A DNA stretch of 64,000 bases from JACVRW01 sp963821275. GTDB lineage: Bacteria; Actinomycetota; Thermoleophilia; Solirubrobacterales; Thermoleophilaceae. The translations under genes were made by a program, and so were the position numbers. Under the pieces are notes generated by a model, which searched no databases, was not told the origin of the DNA, and saw nothing but the letters and a program-made list of their open reading frames with translations. Position 1 is the stretch's first letter. The number at the start of each line of letters is the position of its first letter. The DNA is taken from positions 620,001 through 684,000 of the forward strand of contig CAWGDF010000001.1 in assembly GCA_963821275.1 (NCBI GenBank), read 5' to 3'. Below are positions 41,941 to 51,041 of the stretch, in pieces.

Positions 41941-43173
41941 ATGGCCGTCGCCCTCCCGAGAGACCTCCGGTTGCTTGCCGGCGCCGTGTTCCTCTCGGCC
42001 GCCGGCGACCTCCTTGCCCTGGTCACGCTGGCGCTGCTCGTCCACGACCTGACCGGTGACGGCCTCGCTGTGTCGGCCCTGTTCGCGGCGACGATGGTCC
42101 CGGCGGTGGTCCTCGCGCCGGTCGCCGGACAGCTCGCGGACCGCACCGAGACGGTGCGGCTGTTGGTGATCACGTCGCTGCTCGCCTCCGGCGTCGCCGC
42201 CGCGCTCGCGTTCGCGCCGAGCTTGGGGGCGATCCTCGCCCTGACCGTCCTGCTGGCGGCCGCCGGCGCCGTCGCCCAGCCGGCCGAGTTCGCCCTGGTG
42301 CCGTGCGTGGCCGCGCCGGGCAGGCTCGCGCAGGCCAACGGCCTCCTCGAGGCGGCACGCTACGCGGGCTTCGCCGCCGGGCCGGCCATGGCGGGCGTGA
42401 TGGTCGCGGCCGGCGGTGAGCGCCTCGCCCTGCTGGTAAACGCCGGAAGCTTTCTCGCCATCACCGCGGCAGCCGGGCTCATGCGGGCCCGCCGTGAGCC
42501 GGCGCCCGCGGCGCAGGCCGACCGCGCGCGCGACGGGGTCGCCCACCTGTGGCACGACCCGGTGCTGCGGATCACGCTGCTGACCAACGTTGCCGCGCTC
42601 CTGTTCATCAGCGCCTCGATCACGATCGAGGTCTTCTACGTGAAGGACGTCCTGGCCGCCGGGGATGCCGCCTACGCCGCGGTCGTGGCCGCTTGGATGG
42701 CGGCCATGGTCGCCGGCGCCACCGCACTGGCCGGCCGGCTGCCGCAGTCCCACGCGGCGGCGATCGCCCTGCTGGCCCTCGCGCTCCAGGGAGCCGGGAT
42801 GGCCGCACAGACCGCGTGGACGATCCTCCCGGTTGCGCTCGCCGGCTACGCCGTCGGCGGCCTCGGCCACGGCGTCAAGAACACGCTCCTGCGCGTCGTC
42901 ATCCAACGGCGTGTCCCCGGCCGCCTGCACGGACGGGCCTTCGCCGCCTACAGCGCGGCGCGCAACGCGGCCGAGCTGGTGGCCCTCGCCGCCGGCGGGG
43001 CGCTGGTGGCCGCGATCGGTCCGCGCCCGGCGCTGCTGATCGCCGGCCTCGGGCCGGTCGTGCTCGCAGCCGTGGGCCTCGCGGTCCTGCGAGCCGTCGC
43101 CGGCAGCCCCGCCGTAAGCGCAGCGGGCGTGCGAGGCCGGTTGACAGAAGGGTCCGCGCCGCCGGTGCCGTAG
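41941..43173 (+). CDS. MFS exporter, 12-TM (DHA3/enterobactin-exporter-like)
   Basis: The product is 410 residues with about 12 hydrophobic helices. Motifs are LLAGAVFLSAAGDLLALVTL, the motif A-like loop GQLADRTETVRLLVI, AQPAEFALVPCVAAPGRLAQ and LEAARYAGFAAGPAMAGVM. A second-half loop VIQRRVPGRLHGRAFAAYSA also fits. These match the DHA3-like group of macrolide/siderophore exporters. It is divergently transcribed from the giant regulator and could be under its control. The next gene (LigD-type) follows after 9 bp but is unrelated in function. Confidence 0.8.
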   Translation: MAVALPRDLRLLAGAVFLSAAGDLLALVTLALLVHDLTGDGLAVSALFAATMVPAVVLAPVAGQLADRTETVRLLVITSLLASGVAAALAFAPSLGAILALTVLLAAAGAVAQPAEFALVPCVAAPGRLAQANGLLEAARYAGFAAGPAMAGVMVAAGGERLALLVNAGSFLAITAAAGLMRARREPAPAAQADRARDGVAHLWHDPVLRITLLTNVAALLFISASITIEVFYVKDVLAAGDAAYAAVVAAWMAAMVAGATALAGRLPQSHAAAIALLALALQGAGMAAQTAWTILPVALAGYAVGGLGHGVKNTLLRVVIQRRVPGRLHGRAFAAYSAARNAAELVALAAGGALVAAIGPRPALLIAGLGPVVLAAVGLAVLRAVAGSPAVSAAGVRGRLTEGSAPPVP

Positions 43174-43182
43174 AACTTCGGC

Positions 43183-44241
43183 ATGGCCGAAGCCACGATC
43201 GTCGACGCCGGGGGGCGCGACCTGCGCGTGTCCAGCGGCGACCGCGTGATCTTCCCCGAGACCGAGCGCTCGGGGGCGGTCACAAAGCTCGACGTCGTCA
43301 ACTACTACCTCGCCGTCGAGGACGGCATCATGCGCGCGCTGCGGCGGCGGCCGACGACGCTGGAGCGCTGGCCCAAGGGCGTGCACCCGGGCATCGTTCT
43401 CTCGACGCGCGAGAAGGGCGGCGGTGACGCCTTCTTCCAGAAGCGTGTCCCGAAGGGAGCGCCGGACTACGTGGAGACGGCGCGGATCGAGTTCCCCTCG
43501 GGTCGTCACGCGGACGAGATCTGCCCCACGGAGGTGGCCGTCGTCGGGTGGGCGGCCCAGATGGGCACGATCACCTTTCACCCCTGGCCGGTTCGCAGCG
43601 ACGACGTCGACCATCCGGACGAGCTGCGCCTGGACCTCGACCCGCAGCCGGGGACGGACTTCGAGGATGCCGTGCGCGTTGCCGCCGAGGCCCGCGTGGT
43701 CCTGGGCGAACTCGGCTACACCGGCTTCCCGAAGACATCGGGGGGCCGCGGCGTCCACATCTACGTGCGTATCGAGCCCCGCTGGACGTTCACCGACGTC
43801 CGCCACGCCGCGATCGCCTTCGGGCGTGAACTGGAGCGACGGCTCCCGGGCCAGGTGACCACGAAGTGGTGGAAGGAGGAGCGCGGCGAGCGCATCTTCG
43901 TGGACTACAACCAGAACGCGCGCGATCGCACCATCGCCTCGGCCTACAGCGTGCGGCCGAAGCCGGGCGCACCGGTCTCCGCCCCCGTCACGTGGGACGA
44001 GCTCGCCGAGGTCACGCCCGAGGACTTCACCGTGGCGTCGATGCCCGCGCGCTTTGCCGAGGTGGGCGATCGCCATGCCGCGATCGACGATGGCGCGCAC
44101 TCCCTGCAGCCGCTGCTGGACATGTACGAGAGGGACGAGGCCGAGGGTGATGGCGACATGCCCTACCCGCCCGACTATCCGAAGATGCCCGGGGAGCCGA
44201 AGCGCGTTCAGCCCTCGCGCGACCGCGACCGCAAGCGCTGA
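43183..44241 (+). CDS. LigD-type polymerase/primase domain protein (NHEJ), stand-alone
   Basis: The product is 352 residues. Motifs are ERWPKGVHPGI, FFQKRVPKGAPDYVETARI, RLDLDPQPGTDFEDAVRVA (catalytic Asp151 and Asp153), GFPKTSGGRGVHIYVRIEP and RIFVDYNQNARDRTIASAYS. The order is that of the archaeo-eukaryotic primase-like POL domain of bacterial LigD, which fills or templates ends during non-homologous end joining. No ligase or phosphoesterase domain is attached; the basic tail ends QPSRDRDRKR. Ku and the ligase must be elsewhere. Exonuclease III lies next door, convergent. Confidence 0.9.
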   Translation: MAEATIVDAGGRDLRVSSGDRVIFPETERSGAVTKLDVVNYYLAVEDGIMRALRRRPTTLERWPKGVHPGIVLSTREKGGGDAFFQKRVPKGAPDYVETARIEFPSGRHADEICPTEVAVVGWAAQMGTITFHPWPVRSDDVDHPDELRLDLDPQPGTDFEDAVRVAAEARVVLGELGYTGFPKTSGGRGVHIYVRIEPRWTFTDVRHAAIAFGRELERRLPGQVTTKWWKEERGERIFVDYNQNARDRTIASAYSVRPKPGAPVSAPVTWDELAEVTPEDFTVASMPARFAEVGDRHAAIDDGAHSLQPLLDMYERDEAEGDGDMPYPPDYPKMPGEPKRVQPSRDRDRKR

Positions 44242-44287
44242 CGCGTAGATCCCACCCGCTCACGCCGGCCCAGCCCGGCGTTCGCGG

Positions 44288-45160
44288 CTACGGCGCCTGC
44301 GGCAGCTTGGCCGCGCCGCGCTTGGTGACCGGAGCCGAGGGCGGCGGCACGACCGGCCCGATGTCGCCGTCCGGCGCCTCGTCCAGGTCGACGATCACGG
44401 GCGCGTGATCGCTCGGCCCACTGCCCTTGCGGGCCTGCCGGTCGACCCACGCCGCCTCGACGCGGTCGGCGACGGCCGCGCCCGCGAGAATCAGATCGAT
44501 CCGCATTCCGAGGTCCTGGTGGAACATTCCCGCGCGGTAGTCCCAGTAGGTGAAGACGCGCTCGTCCGGCCAGCGGTCGCGCACGACGTCGCGCAAGCCG
44601 ACCGCCCGCAGCTCCGCCAGTGCCGCCCGCTCGGGCTCGGTCACATGGGTCTGCCCGATGTATGCGTCGGGGTCGAACACGTCGTCGTCGGTCGGGGCGA
44701 TGTTCATGTCGCCGCACACGACGGTCGCCTCCGGGTTGGCAGAGACCATCTCCCGCAACGCAGCCAGCCAGGCGAGCTTGTACTCGTAGTGCTCCGATCC
44801 CGGCACCCGGCCGTTCGGCACGTAGACCGAGACGACCCTGACCCCGCCACAAGTCGCAGAGACCGCACGAGCCTCGGGATGCGGGAAGCCTGGACCGCCG
44901 GCGAGCCCGGCCACGACCTCGTCGAGCCCGACGCGAGAGAGGATGGCGACCCCGTTCCAGGTGGCCTCGCCGTGAGCCGCCACGTCGTAGCCGCGGTTCG
45001 CGAGTTCCTCGCCGAGGAGGTCGGCGAATGCGTCATCGGTGAGCTTCGTCTCCTGCAGGCAGACGACGTCCGGCTGTCGCTCGTCCAGCCAGGGCAGCAG
45101 CCGCGGCACGCGTTGCTTGACCGAGTTGACGTTCCAGGTCGCGATTCGCACCGGCTCCAC
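44288..45160 (-). CDS. xth: Exodeoxyribonuclease III (AP endonuclease family 1)
   Basis: The product is 290 residues from the GTG just before EPVRIATWNVNSVKQR. Catalytic motifs are WNVNSVKQR, VCLQETKL (metal Glu), SVYVPNGR, VVCGDMNIAPTDDDVFDP, RIDLILAG and GSGPSDHAPVIVDL (catalytic Asp-His). The enzyme cuts DNA at abasic sites and degrades 3' ends. A C-terminal extension of about 30 residues (ending TKRGAAKLPQAP) goes beyond the usual family length. It is convergent with the LigD-type polymerase gene, forming a small repair neighbourhood. Confidence 0.92.
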   Translation of the reverse strand: MEPVRIATWNVNSVKQRVPRLLPWLDERQPDVVCLQETKLTDDAFADLLGEELANRGYDVAAHGEATWNGVAILSRVGLDEVVAGLAGGPGFPHPEARAVSATCGGVRVVSVYVPNGRVPGSEHYEYKLAWLAALREMVSANPEATVVCGDMNIAPTDDDVFDPDAYIGQTHVTEPERAALAELRAVGLRDVVRDRWPDERVFTYWDYRAGMFHQDLGMRIDLILAGAAVADRVEAAWVDRQARKGSGPSDHAPVIVDLDEAPDGDIGPVVPPPSAPVTKRGAAKLPQAP

Positions 45161-45250
45161 GGTATCGACAGCGTCAGAGCCGTTCGCAGTCGCTGAGCGC
45201 GGGACGGCGGCGGCATGTCCGCAGCGAGCGGAGTGATAGGACATCGAGAC

Positions 45251-46234
45251 ATGCCGGCGCCCGCGATCGAAGACCCCCTGCCGCTCCCCGAGGGCTTCGC
45301 CGTGGGGCATTGGACCGAGCTGGACGCCCGCACCGGCTGCACCGTCGTCATCGCCCCGCCGGGTGCCCGGGGCGGGGTGGACGTTCGCGGCGGCGGCACG
45401 GGCACCCGCGAGCTAGAGGCGCTCTCGCCCATGGCCAACGCGGAGGGGCCGAGCGCCGTCCTGCTCACGGGAGGAAGCGCCTTCGGACTTGCCGCCGCGG
45501 ACGGCGTGGTGCGCTGGCTCGAGCGGCGCGGCTTGGGCCGGCCGACGCACCTGGGCGTGATCCCGCTGGTGCCGACTGCCGTGGTGTTCGACCTCGCCGA
45601 GGGCGATGCCGGCCGGCGACCTGGACCCGAGGAGGGCTACGCGGCCTGCGAAGCGGCTGCAGGCGGCGTGCCGCCGCGCGGGCGCGTCGGAGCGGGGACC
45701 GGAGCGGCGGTCGGGAAGGTGCTCGGGCGCGAGCGGGCCACCCCGGGCGGCGTGGGCTACGCGGCCGCGCGCCTGGGCAGCGGAGAGACGCTCGCATCGA
45801 TCGCAATCGCCAACCCCTCGGGAGATGTGATCGAGGACGGCGCGGTGCTGGGTGGCCCGCGCGATGAGCGGGGCGAGCTGCTCCGGAGCGCCGACCTGAT
45901 GCAGGACATGCCGCAGCTCCCCGACTGGGCCGCCCGCCCCGACCAGAACACGACGCTCGCCTGCATCTGCACCGACGCCGACCTCGACAAGCGCGGGTGC
46001 GGCATCGTCGCGCGGGGCGCGAGCGCCGGGATCGCGCGGGCGGTCGACCCGGCCTTCACACCCTTGGACGGCGACGTCGTGTTCTGCCTGTCCTCGGGAG
46101 GCGGGCCGATCGCTGCACCAGGGCCGGCCGCCTCGTGGTCGCTCGCCGTTCTCGGCACCGTCGCCGCCACTGTCACCGCGGCGGCGATACGCGATGCGGT
46201 GCGCCAGGCGAACCGCGCCGCGGCGGAGCCCTGA
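45251..46234 (+). CDS. P1-family (DmpA-like, S58) self-processing aminopeptidase
   Basis: The product is 327 residues from the ATG after AGGACATCGAGAC. The family features are GFAVGHWTELDARTGCTVV, GGGTGTRELEALSPM, VLLTGGSAFGLAAADGVVRW, GRVGAGTGAAVGKVLG and QNTTLACICTDADL. Here the Asn233-Thr234 bond is the expected autocleavage point, giving the N-terminal nucleophile of the beta chain. Members cleave N-terminal D- or beta-amino acids and amides. A Thr rather than the Ser of DmpA is seen in several bacterial homologues. It is followed 15 nt later by an L,D-transpeptidase gene. Confidence 0.85.
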   Translation: MPAPAIEDPLPLPEGFAVGHWTELDARTGCTVVIAPPGARGGVDVRGGGTGTRELEALSPMANAEGPSAVLLTGGSAFGLAAADGVVRWLERRGLGRPTHLGVIPLVPTAVVFDLAEGDAGRRPGPEEGYAACEAAAGGVPPRGRVGAGTGAAVGKVLGRERATPGGVGYAAARLGSGETLASIAIANPSGDVIEDGAVLGGPRDERGELLRSADLMQDMPQLPDWAARPDQNTTLACICTDADLDKRGCGIVARGASAGIARAVDPAFTPLDGDVVFCLSSGGGPIAAPGPAASWSLAVLGTVAATVTAAAIRDAVRQANRAAAEP

Positions 46235-46249
46235 GACAATGGGCACCGC

Positions 46250-47014
46250 ATGCGCACGCGTTGCCCAGGTCGCATCGCCGTTGCGCTCGGGGCGTGTGCC
46301 CTGGGCCTCTCCTTCGCAGCGCCGCCGGCGCTAGCGGCGCCGGACTGCCGCCAGGGGGCGGCCAGCGGCTCCAAGGTCGGGAAGCCGACCGCCGCGATGG
46401 CCTGGCGTGCCGGTCTCGTCGCCCGCACGCCGGTCTGGCGCTCCGTGCCGAAGCGCGGCGGCAAGAGCCGAGGTTCCGTCGTTCCGGGTGACGCGCCCGC
46501 GCTGCTCGTGTTGCGGACCGCACGCGATCGCAAGGGGCATTGCTGGGTCAAGGTTCGGCTCCCGAGCCGCCCGAACGTGGCAGCGGCCTGGGTTCAGGCG
46601 GATAGCGTCGTGCTTCGTCCGACGCGCTGGCGCCTGGTGGTGTCGCGCGCTGCTCGCGCGATCTCGGTCCACCGCGGCGGCAAGCGAGTCCGCCGCTTCC
46701 GCATAGTCATCGGCGCGCCTCCGACCCCCACCCCGCACGGCCTCTTCTCCATCGTCGGGGTCTGGCGCTGGAATCCGGCCGCCTTCCTCGGCTCCTACAT
46801 CCTCCCGCTCACCGCACACAGCAAGGTGCTCCAGGAGTTCGGCGGCGGCGACGGGCGCGTGGGCATCCACGGCCGCGGCGGCCCCAGCCTGCTCGACCCG
46901 CTGGGGGCGGCCCGCAGCCACGGTTGCATCCGCCTGGCCAACGGCGCGATCAACTGGATCGTCCGGAAGGTGGGCGCCGGGGGGCTGCCCGGCATCCCGG
47001 TGCGCGTGCGGTAG
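46250..47014 (+). CDS. L,D-transpeptidase (YkuD domain), secreted
   Basis: The product is 254 residues with a signal peptide (VALGACALGLSFAAPPALA-AP). An SH3-like segment (about 45-122) precedes the YkuD domain (127-254), with HGLFSIVGVW, VGIHGRGGPSLLD (His207) and the catalytic box SHGCIRLAN (Cys226). It forms 3-3 cross-links in peptidoglycan outside the membrane. It is in the same direction as the DmpA-like gene just upstream; a shared role in cell-wall peptide turnover is possible but not shown. Confidence 0.9.
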   Translation: MRTRCPGRIAVALGACALGLSFAAPPALAAPDCRQGAASGSKVGKPTAAMAWRAGLVARTPVWRSVPKRGGKSRGSVVPGDAPALLVLRTARDRKGHCWVKVRLPSRPNVAAAWVQADSVVLRPTRWRLVVSRAARAISVHRGGKRVRRFRIVIGAPPTPTPHGLFSIVGVWRWNPAAFLGSYILPLTAHSKVLQEFGGGDGRVGIHGRGGPSLLDPLGAARSHGCIRLANGAINWIVRKVGAGGLPGIPVRVR

Positions 47015-47121
47015 GCGGGGACCACCCCCGGATGGTGCCAGCAACGGAGGGTCCCCCAGTCGGGGTGAAGACTTGCGGAGAAGTGACAACGCCCCCGGTT
47101 TAATGTACGTTTGCGCACGCG

Positions 47122-49426
47122 ATGCCCCTCTCCCTCCGCCGGGCCCGCGTCGTTCTCCTCCTCATGGGCTCCCTTCTCGCGCTTGCGGCGTGGCCGGGCG
47201 CGGCCTCTGCCCAGCTGACGGTGACCGAGGCCAACCTCAACGGCGTGTCGAGCGTCCCGGCCTCCCCGCCCGGGAGTGTGTTTCGGGCGAGGGTGACCGC
47301 TATCGGGAGTAGCGCGTGGCAAGGGACCCGGCACCGCTTCGGCAACCACGGGGGGTGCGAGCCCACCCGGGCCGGCCCAGACAATGCGGTCGGATTCAAC
47401 GTCACCGCGCCAGAGGACCCTGGCACGTACGACGCCGGTTTCACCGCCACAGAGCGGGCTGACTGCGGCGGTGTGCAGAGCAACGAGGAGGTGTTGACGG
47501 ACGCCCTCACGGTCACAGCGCCCGCCCGGAACCCTGACCTCCCACAGCAGTGCGGGATCAACGTGATGCTGGTACTCGACGAGTCGGGCTCGATCGAATC
47601 GTCGGGGGCAACCGGGAAGGTGCGCCGGGCCACCCGCGCGTTCCTCAACTCGCTGTCGGGGACCGGGTGCAAGGTTGCGATCGTCGACTTCAGCACCACC
47701 GCGGCATGGCCAGTCGGATACCACTTTGTAACCGGGTCGGTGGACTCCGACGGCCAGAACGCGTCGGGCACGATCGAGCAATACTTCGAGCCCTACCTCA
47801 AGAACCAATACAACCCGGCCGGGTGGACCAACTGGGAGGACGCCTTCAAGCAAGTGGCATTTGCGAACGCCGACGATCCGAACCTTCCGGCTCCGGACGA
47901 TCCGGTCGCGGACCTGGTGGTGTTCATGACCGACGGCGATCCGACGGCACGGAACCTGGATCCCCCCGCGACCGGCACCAAGACCGGAGTCGTCGAGGGC
48001 GAAGCCGAGGCGCTGCGGCGCGCGGCGGCGGAGGCTGACGTGGTCAAGAGCCAGGGCTCGCGCGTGTTTGCCCTGGGCGTCGGCGCGGCGGTGACGAAAC
48101 CGACCAGCGCGCGGCGGCTGACGGCGATCTCGGGCTTCAACAAGTACCCCGCCAAGCCGTTCAGGGACGCCGACTACACCCTGGTCCAGGACTTCGACAA
48201 TCTGGGACAGGCCCTCCGCGAGATCGTCGCCGAACTCTGCGGGGCGGGGGTCACCGTCACGAAGTACGTCGACAAGGGCGACGGGAAATACGTAGTGGAT
48301 CGCGGATGGGGTTTCACCGTCAGGGTGTCAGTGCCCGGCGGCTTCGAGTGGATCCGGCCTTCGGACGCGGACGGCGACTCAGCCACAGCAAATACGGACG
48401 ACAACGGCATAGCCAAATTCCTGTGGAGGCCAACCAAGCTCACCGACACCAGTACCGTCGAGGTCCTTGACGAGAGAACGGTCCCCGGGTACACCTTCGT
48501 GAAGGCCGACTGCGGGGTCAAAGCGGTCCGTCGAAGCCGCAGGCGCACAATCCGGGCGACCTCGGACCCGATATTGACGGATGAGGTCGTGCAACCGGGC
48601 TCGTTCGTTACCTGCGAGGTGTACAACAAGATCGACCCGGGGACGATCACGATCCAGAAGGACGCGACGCCGCAGGGCTCGCAGGCATTCAATTTCACTG
48701 GCTCCCTCGGCCCCTTCACGCTCGTGGATGACCGCCCGAACGAGTCGGTGTCGCGCACCTTCCCCGACCTGGTGCCCGGGACCTACACGGTCAGCGAGCT
48801 CGTCCCCGACGACTGGGCGCTCACGGGCATCGCCTGCACCCCTGAAGCTGCCGCCACGCCCACTGACACGGAGACAGGGGTCGCGATCACGCTCGCTCCC
48901 GGAGGTGCCGTCAGCTGCACGTTCAACGACTGGAGGCCGCCGGCGCCGCGGCCGGAGCCGCCGGAGCCGCTGCCCGCGCCCAACCCACCGGGCCCGCCTC
49001 CGCCGCCCCGCGCCGCCGGAGCCACCTCCCACACCTCCGCCGTCCACCCAGCTTCGAGTCGTAAAGAAGGCGCCTCGGGTTGCGCGGGTCGGTCAGCGGG
49101 TGCGGTTCAGGCTGACCGTGACGAACATCGGGTCGGTGACAGCGAGGAAGGTGCGGATGGCCGACCTCCCGCCCGGGGCCGTCGCGCTGAGCGGACTCAG
49201 AGCCAGCAGGCGCGCGCGTGTGGCCCGCGGACAGGCCATCTGGCGCCTCGGGAGGCTTGCCCCGGGAGCGAAGCGCACCATCCGCGGAAGCGTGCGGATC
49301 AAGGCCGGGACCCCGGGCTGGAAGCGCAACCTGGTATTGGCAACCGCCGTCAACGCCCAGCTGGTGAACGACTTCGCCGACACGCGGGTCCGCGCCCGGC
49401 GGCAGGCCCCGCCCGTCACCGGGTAA
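47122..49426 (+). CDS. Secreted VWA-domain surface protein with DUF11-like repeat, frameshifted
   Basis: A signal peptide (VVLLLMGSLLALAAWPGAASA) leads to a beta domain, then a von Willebrand A domain from about 147 with a complete MIDAS (VLDESGSIES, Asp153/Ser155/Ser157; VFMTDGDPT). Two prealbumin-like/SpaA-type domains follow (VTVTKYVDKGDGKYVV; TITIQKDATPQGSQAFNFTG). After the Pro-rich stretch PAPNPPGPPPPP (about 48990-49020) the frame turns senseless. The frame one base over continues with TQLRVVKKAPRVARVG, RFRLTVTNIGSVTARKV to a stop at 49426, which is a DUF11 domain. A one-base shift thus separates the last domain. No LPxTG anchor or final membrane helix is seen. Confidence 0.8.
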
Positions 49427-49540
49427 ACGCCGGTCAACCCCTGTGGCCTGTCCGACGCCTGAAGGCGTCATGGTCAGGCGCGGACGCCGTGCGTTCGCTG
49501 TCCGGGGGGCGAGCTTTACGCCTCCCCTGCTTCCAATGAC

Positions 49541-49834
49541 GTGACCTCGCAGGCAGCGGAAGCCGCGACCCGTGCGTTCGTCGAAGAGGTGCTTCGTACC
49601 GGGCTGATGCTGAGCGACCTCCTCGGCGGGCTGCTCGATGATCTGCCCGCGGACGCCTTTCCGGGAGAGAACCCGGGCGAGGTCCTCCTGGAGATGCTGG
49701 TGGGCACGGTGCTTCCGGTGACCAAGGCGGCCGGCATCGATTCGGTGCAGCAGGCGACCACGCTGCTTGGAGCGACTGCCGATCGGACGCTCCTCGACCT
49801 GCGTGCCGCCCTGGACCAGCGGCGTGATCGATAA
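49541..49834 (+). CDS. Small helical protein, unknown function
   Basis: The product is 97 residues from a GTG without a clear ribosome site. It is mostly amphipathic helix (ATRAFVEEVLRTGLMLSDLL, PGEVLLEMLVGTVLPVTKAA, LLGATADRTLLDLRAALDQR). No transmembrane segment or known motif was seen. Its end overlaps the antitoxin remnant by 11 nt. Real coding is supported only by the clean amino-acid composition. Confidence 0.5.
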   Translation: MTSQAAEAATRAFVEEVLRTGLMLSDLLGGLLDDLPADAFPGENPGEVLLEMLVGTVLPVTKAAGIDSVQQATTLLGATADRTLLDLRAALDQRRDR

Positions 49835-50064
49835 CGAGCGCTACGAGCGGCTGCGGCGCGAGGCCGAACGGCCCGGTGCTCCGATTGGCGCGATCGTCAG
49901 GGAGGCCGTCGACCTGGCGCTTCCGCCGGGGCAGGACCCGGCGGTGGTCCAGGCGGCCGCCGCGCGGCTGCTCGCGGCGGAGGCCGATCCCGGTAGGAGA
50001 CTGGGCCTACATGAAGCGCGAGATGCTGGATGAGGTGTACAGCGACACGGAGACCGCGCGCTGA
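49824..50064 (+). pseudogene. Ribbon-helix-helix antitoxin (VapB-like), frameshifted
   Basis: From GTG the frame reads IDNERYERLRREAERPGAP and IGAIVREAVDLALP, an RHH-type DNA-binding N-terminus. After AARLLAAEADP (about 49990) the sense moves to another frame, VGDWAYMKREMLDEVYSDTE, which has the usual end of such antitoxins (DW--MKRE--D--Y). A one-base shift breaks the gene. The stop TGA at 50062 overlaps the start of the toxin remnant, as in intact VapBC pairs. Confidence 0.6.
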
Positions 50065-50108
50065 AGCGGTTTCTCTACGACACCAACGTCGAGATAACCG
50101 TGGATCGC
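50061..50108 (+). pseudogene. PIN-domain toxin (VapC-like), only the first codons left
   Basis: The frame LKRFLYDTNVEITV has the first PIN strand with the catalytic Asp (LYDTNV). After that, the sequence belongs to the complement of an LLM flavin enzyme. The first codon is CTG, not ATG, at the overlap with the antitoxin stop. Confidence 0.55.
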
Positions 50109-50455
50109 GCCCAGAGCCGCTTGAGCTCGTCGACGTGGACAGGCTCGCAGCCCAGCTGCGTCAGTGCGGAGTCGCCACGACCGATGCCCAGCACCGCCCG
50201 GCCGCCGGACTCGGCCTGCAGGGTGGCGGCCGCCGAGGCGGTGACCGCCGTGTGGCGGGTGGCGTGGTTCGTGACTCCCGGTCCGAGCAGGATTCGCTGC
50301 GTCGCGGCGGCGGCCAGCGTGAGCTCGACCCAGACGTCGGCGTTGAGATTCTGGCTATCGGCGACGAAAAGCCCGTCGTAGCCGGCCTCCTCGCAGCGCC
50401 GGGCAAGCGGCGCAACCTGTCCGCAGAACGCGAACGCGTGGCGCCAGAGCTCCAT
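50095..50455 (-). pseudogene. LLM-class flavin-dependent oxidoreductase, N-terminal part only
   Basis: The frame begins MELWRHAFAFCGQVAPLARR and continues CEEAGYDGLFVADSQNLNAD, ATQRILLGPGVTNHATRHTA, GRAVLGIGRGDSALTQLG and PVHVDELKRLW. This is a bacterial-luciferase-like (F420- or FMN-dependent) barrel start. About two thirds of the usual 300 or more residues are missing at the junction with the VapC remnant. No ribosome site stands out upstream. Confidence 0.7.
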
Positions 50456-50587
50456 CGCGGGGCACTGTACAGCGGCTTCAGAGCGGTCCGGACGCGGCCG
50501 TAGGCAGGCCGTTACCGCGCCGTAGCCATCTTGAAGGCCCCCTGGCGCAGGCTGGCTTCAGTCCAGTCCACTCAAGGAGGTCGGGAA

Positions 50588-50950
50588 ATGTCGCAGGTCA
50601 CTCAGCCCAGAATCCAGTTCGGCGCCCAGATCCGGGCGCATCGCACGCTGGTGCTCGCCGCACTGCTCGCGCTGGTCGCCACCGCCGCCGTGGTGATCGC
50701 GCTGGCGTGGGGGGACAGCCAGTCCACGAGCTCTGTCTCCGACCAGCCGGTGCCGGCCGTGCGCGGCGACGGCGGCCCCGAGGAGACCGCAGTGGCGGCC
50801 TCGGTCGGGTCCCGCTCAGCTGTCCGGCCCGACGAGAGCAAGGTCGCCGCGGCGATCTCCCAGGCCCCGGAGCCGAGCGCCGCGGCGCAGGCGAGCCGCC
50901 CCGACGAGAGCGGAGTCGCCTCCGCTATCAGCCGGCCTGGCTCGCACTAG
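50588..50950 (+). CDS. Small single-pass membrane protein with RPDES repeats
   Basis: The product is 120 residues from an ATG with AAGGAGG at ideal distance. A basic N-terminus is followed by one membrane helix (TLVLAALLALVATAAVVIAL, residues 20-39) and a Ser/Pro/Ala-rich outside region. That region ends in two copies of a short repeat: RPDESKVAAAISQAPEP and RPDESGVASAISRPG. I know no function. The strong ribosome site and clean terminator downstream (50981-51007) suggest good expression. Confidence 0.65.
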   Translation: MSQVTQPRIQFGAQIRAHRTLVLAALLALVATAAVVIALAWGDSQSTSSVSDQPVPAVRGDGGPEETAVAASVGSRSAVRPDESKVAAAISQAPEPSAAAQASRPDESGVASAISRPGSH

Positions 50951-50980
50951 CACTGACGAGCACGCTCCCTTTCCCGACAC

Positions 50981-51007
50981 GAGGCGCCGGCATCTTGCCG
51001 GCGCCTC
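50981..51007. terminator. Strong bidirectional hairpin terminator
   Basis: GAGGCGCCGGCA-TCT-TGCCGGCGCCTC forms a perfect 12-bp stem with a 3-nt loop. It lies between two convergent genes. The T-run is poor (GCTGTT), as is common in high-GC actinobacteria. Confidence 0.75.
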
Positions 51008-51041
51008 GCTGTTGGGGGCCGGTCAGCGAGCCGCTCGGGGC

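Noticed and set aside
41857..44100. Extension of the giant regulator frame upstream to about 44100
   Set aside because: This part overlaps the MFS and LigD genes on the other strand and is low-complexity His/Arg/Gly-rich; the real N-terminus is the winged helix starting at GTG 41856.
49454..49469. Small hairpin GACGCC-TGAA-GGCGTC after the VWA protein gene
   Set aside because: Only 6 bp and without a T-run; too weak to call a terminator in such GC-rich DNA.
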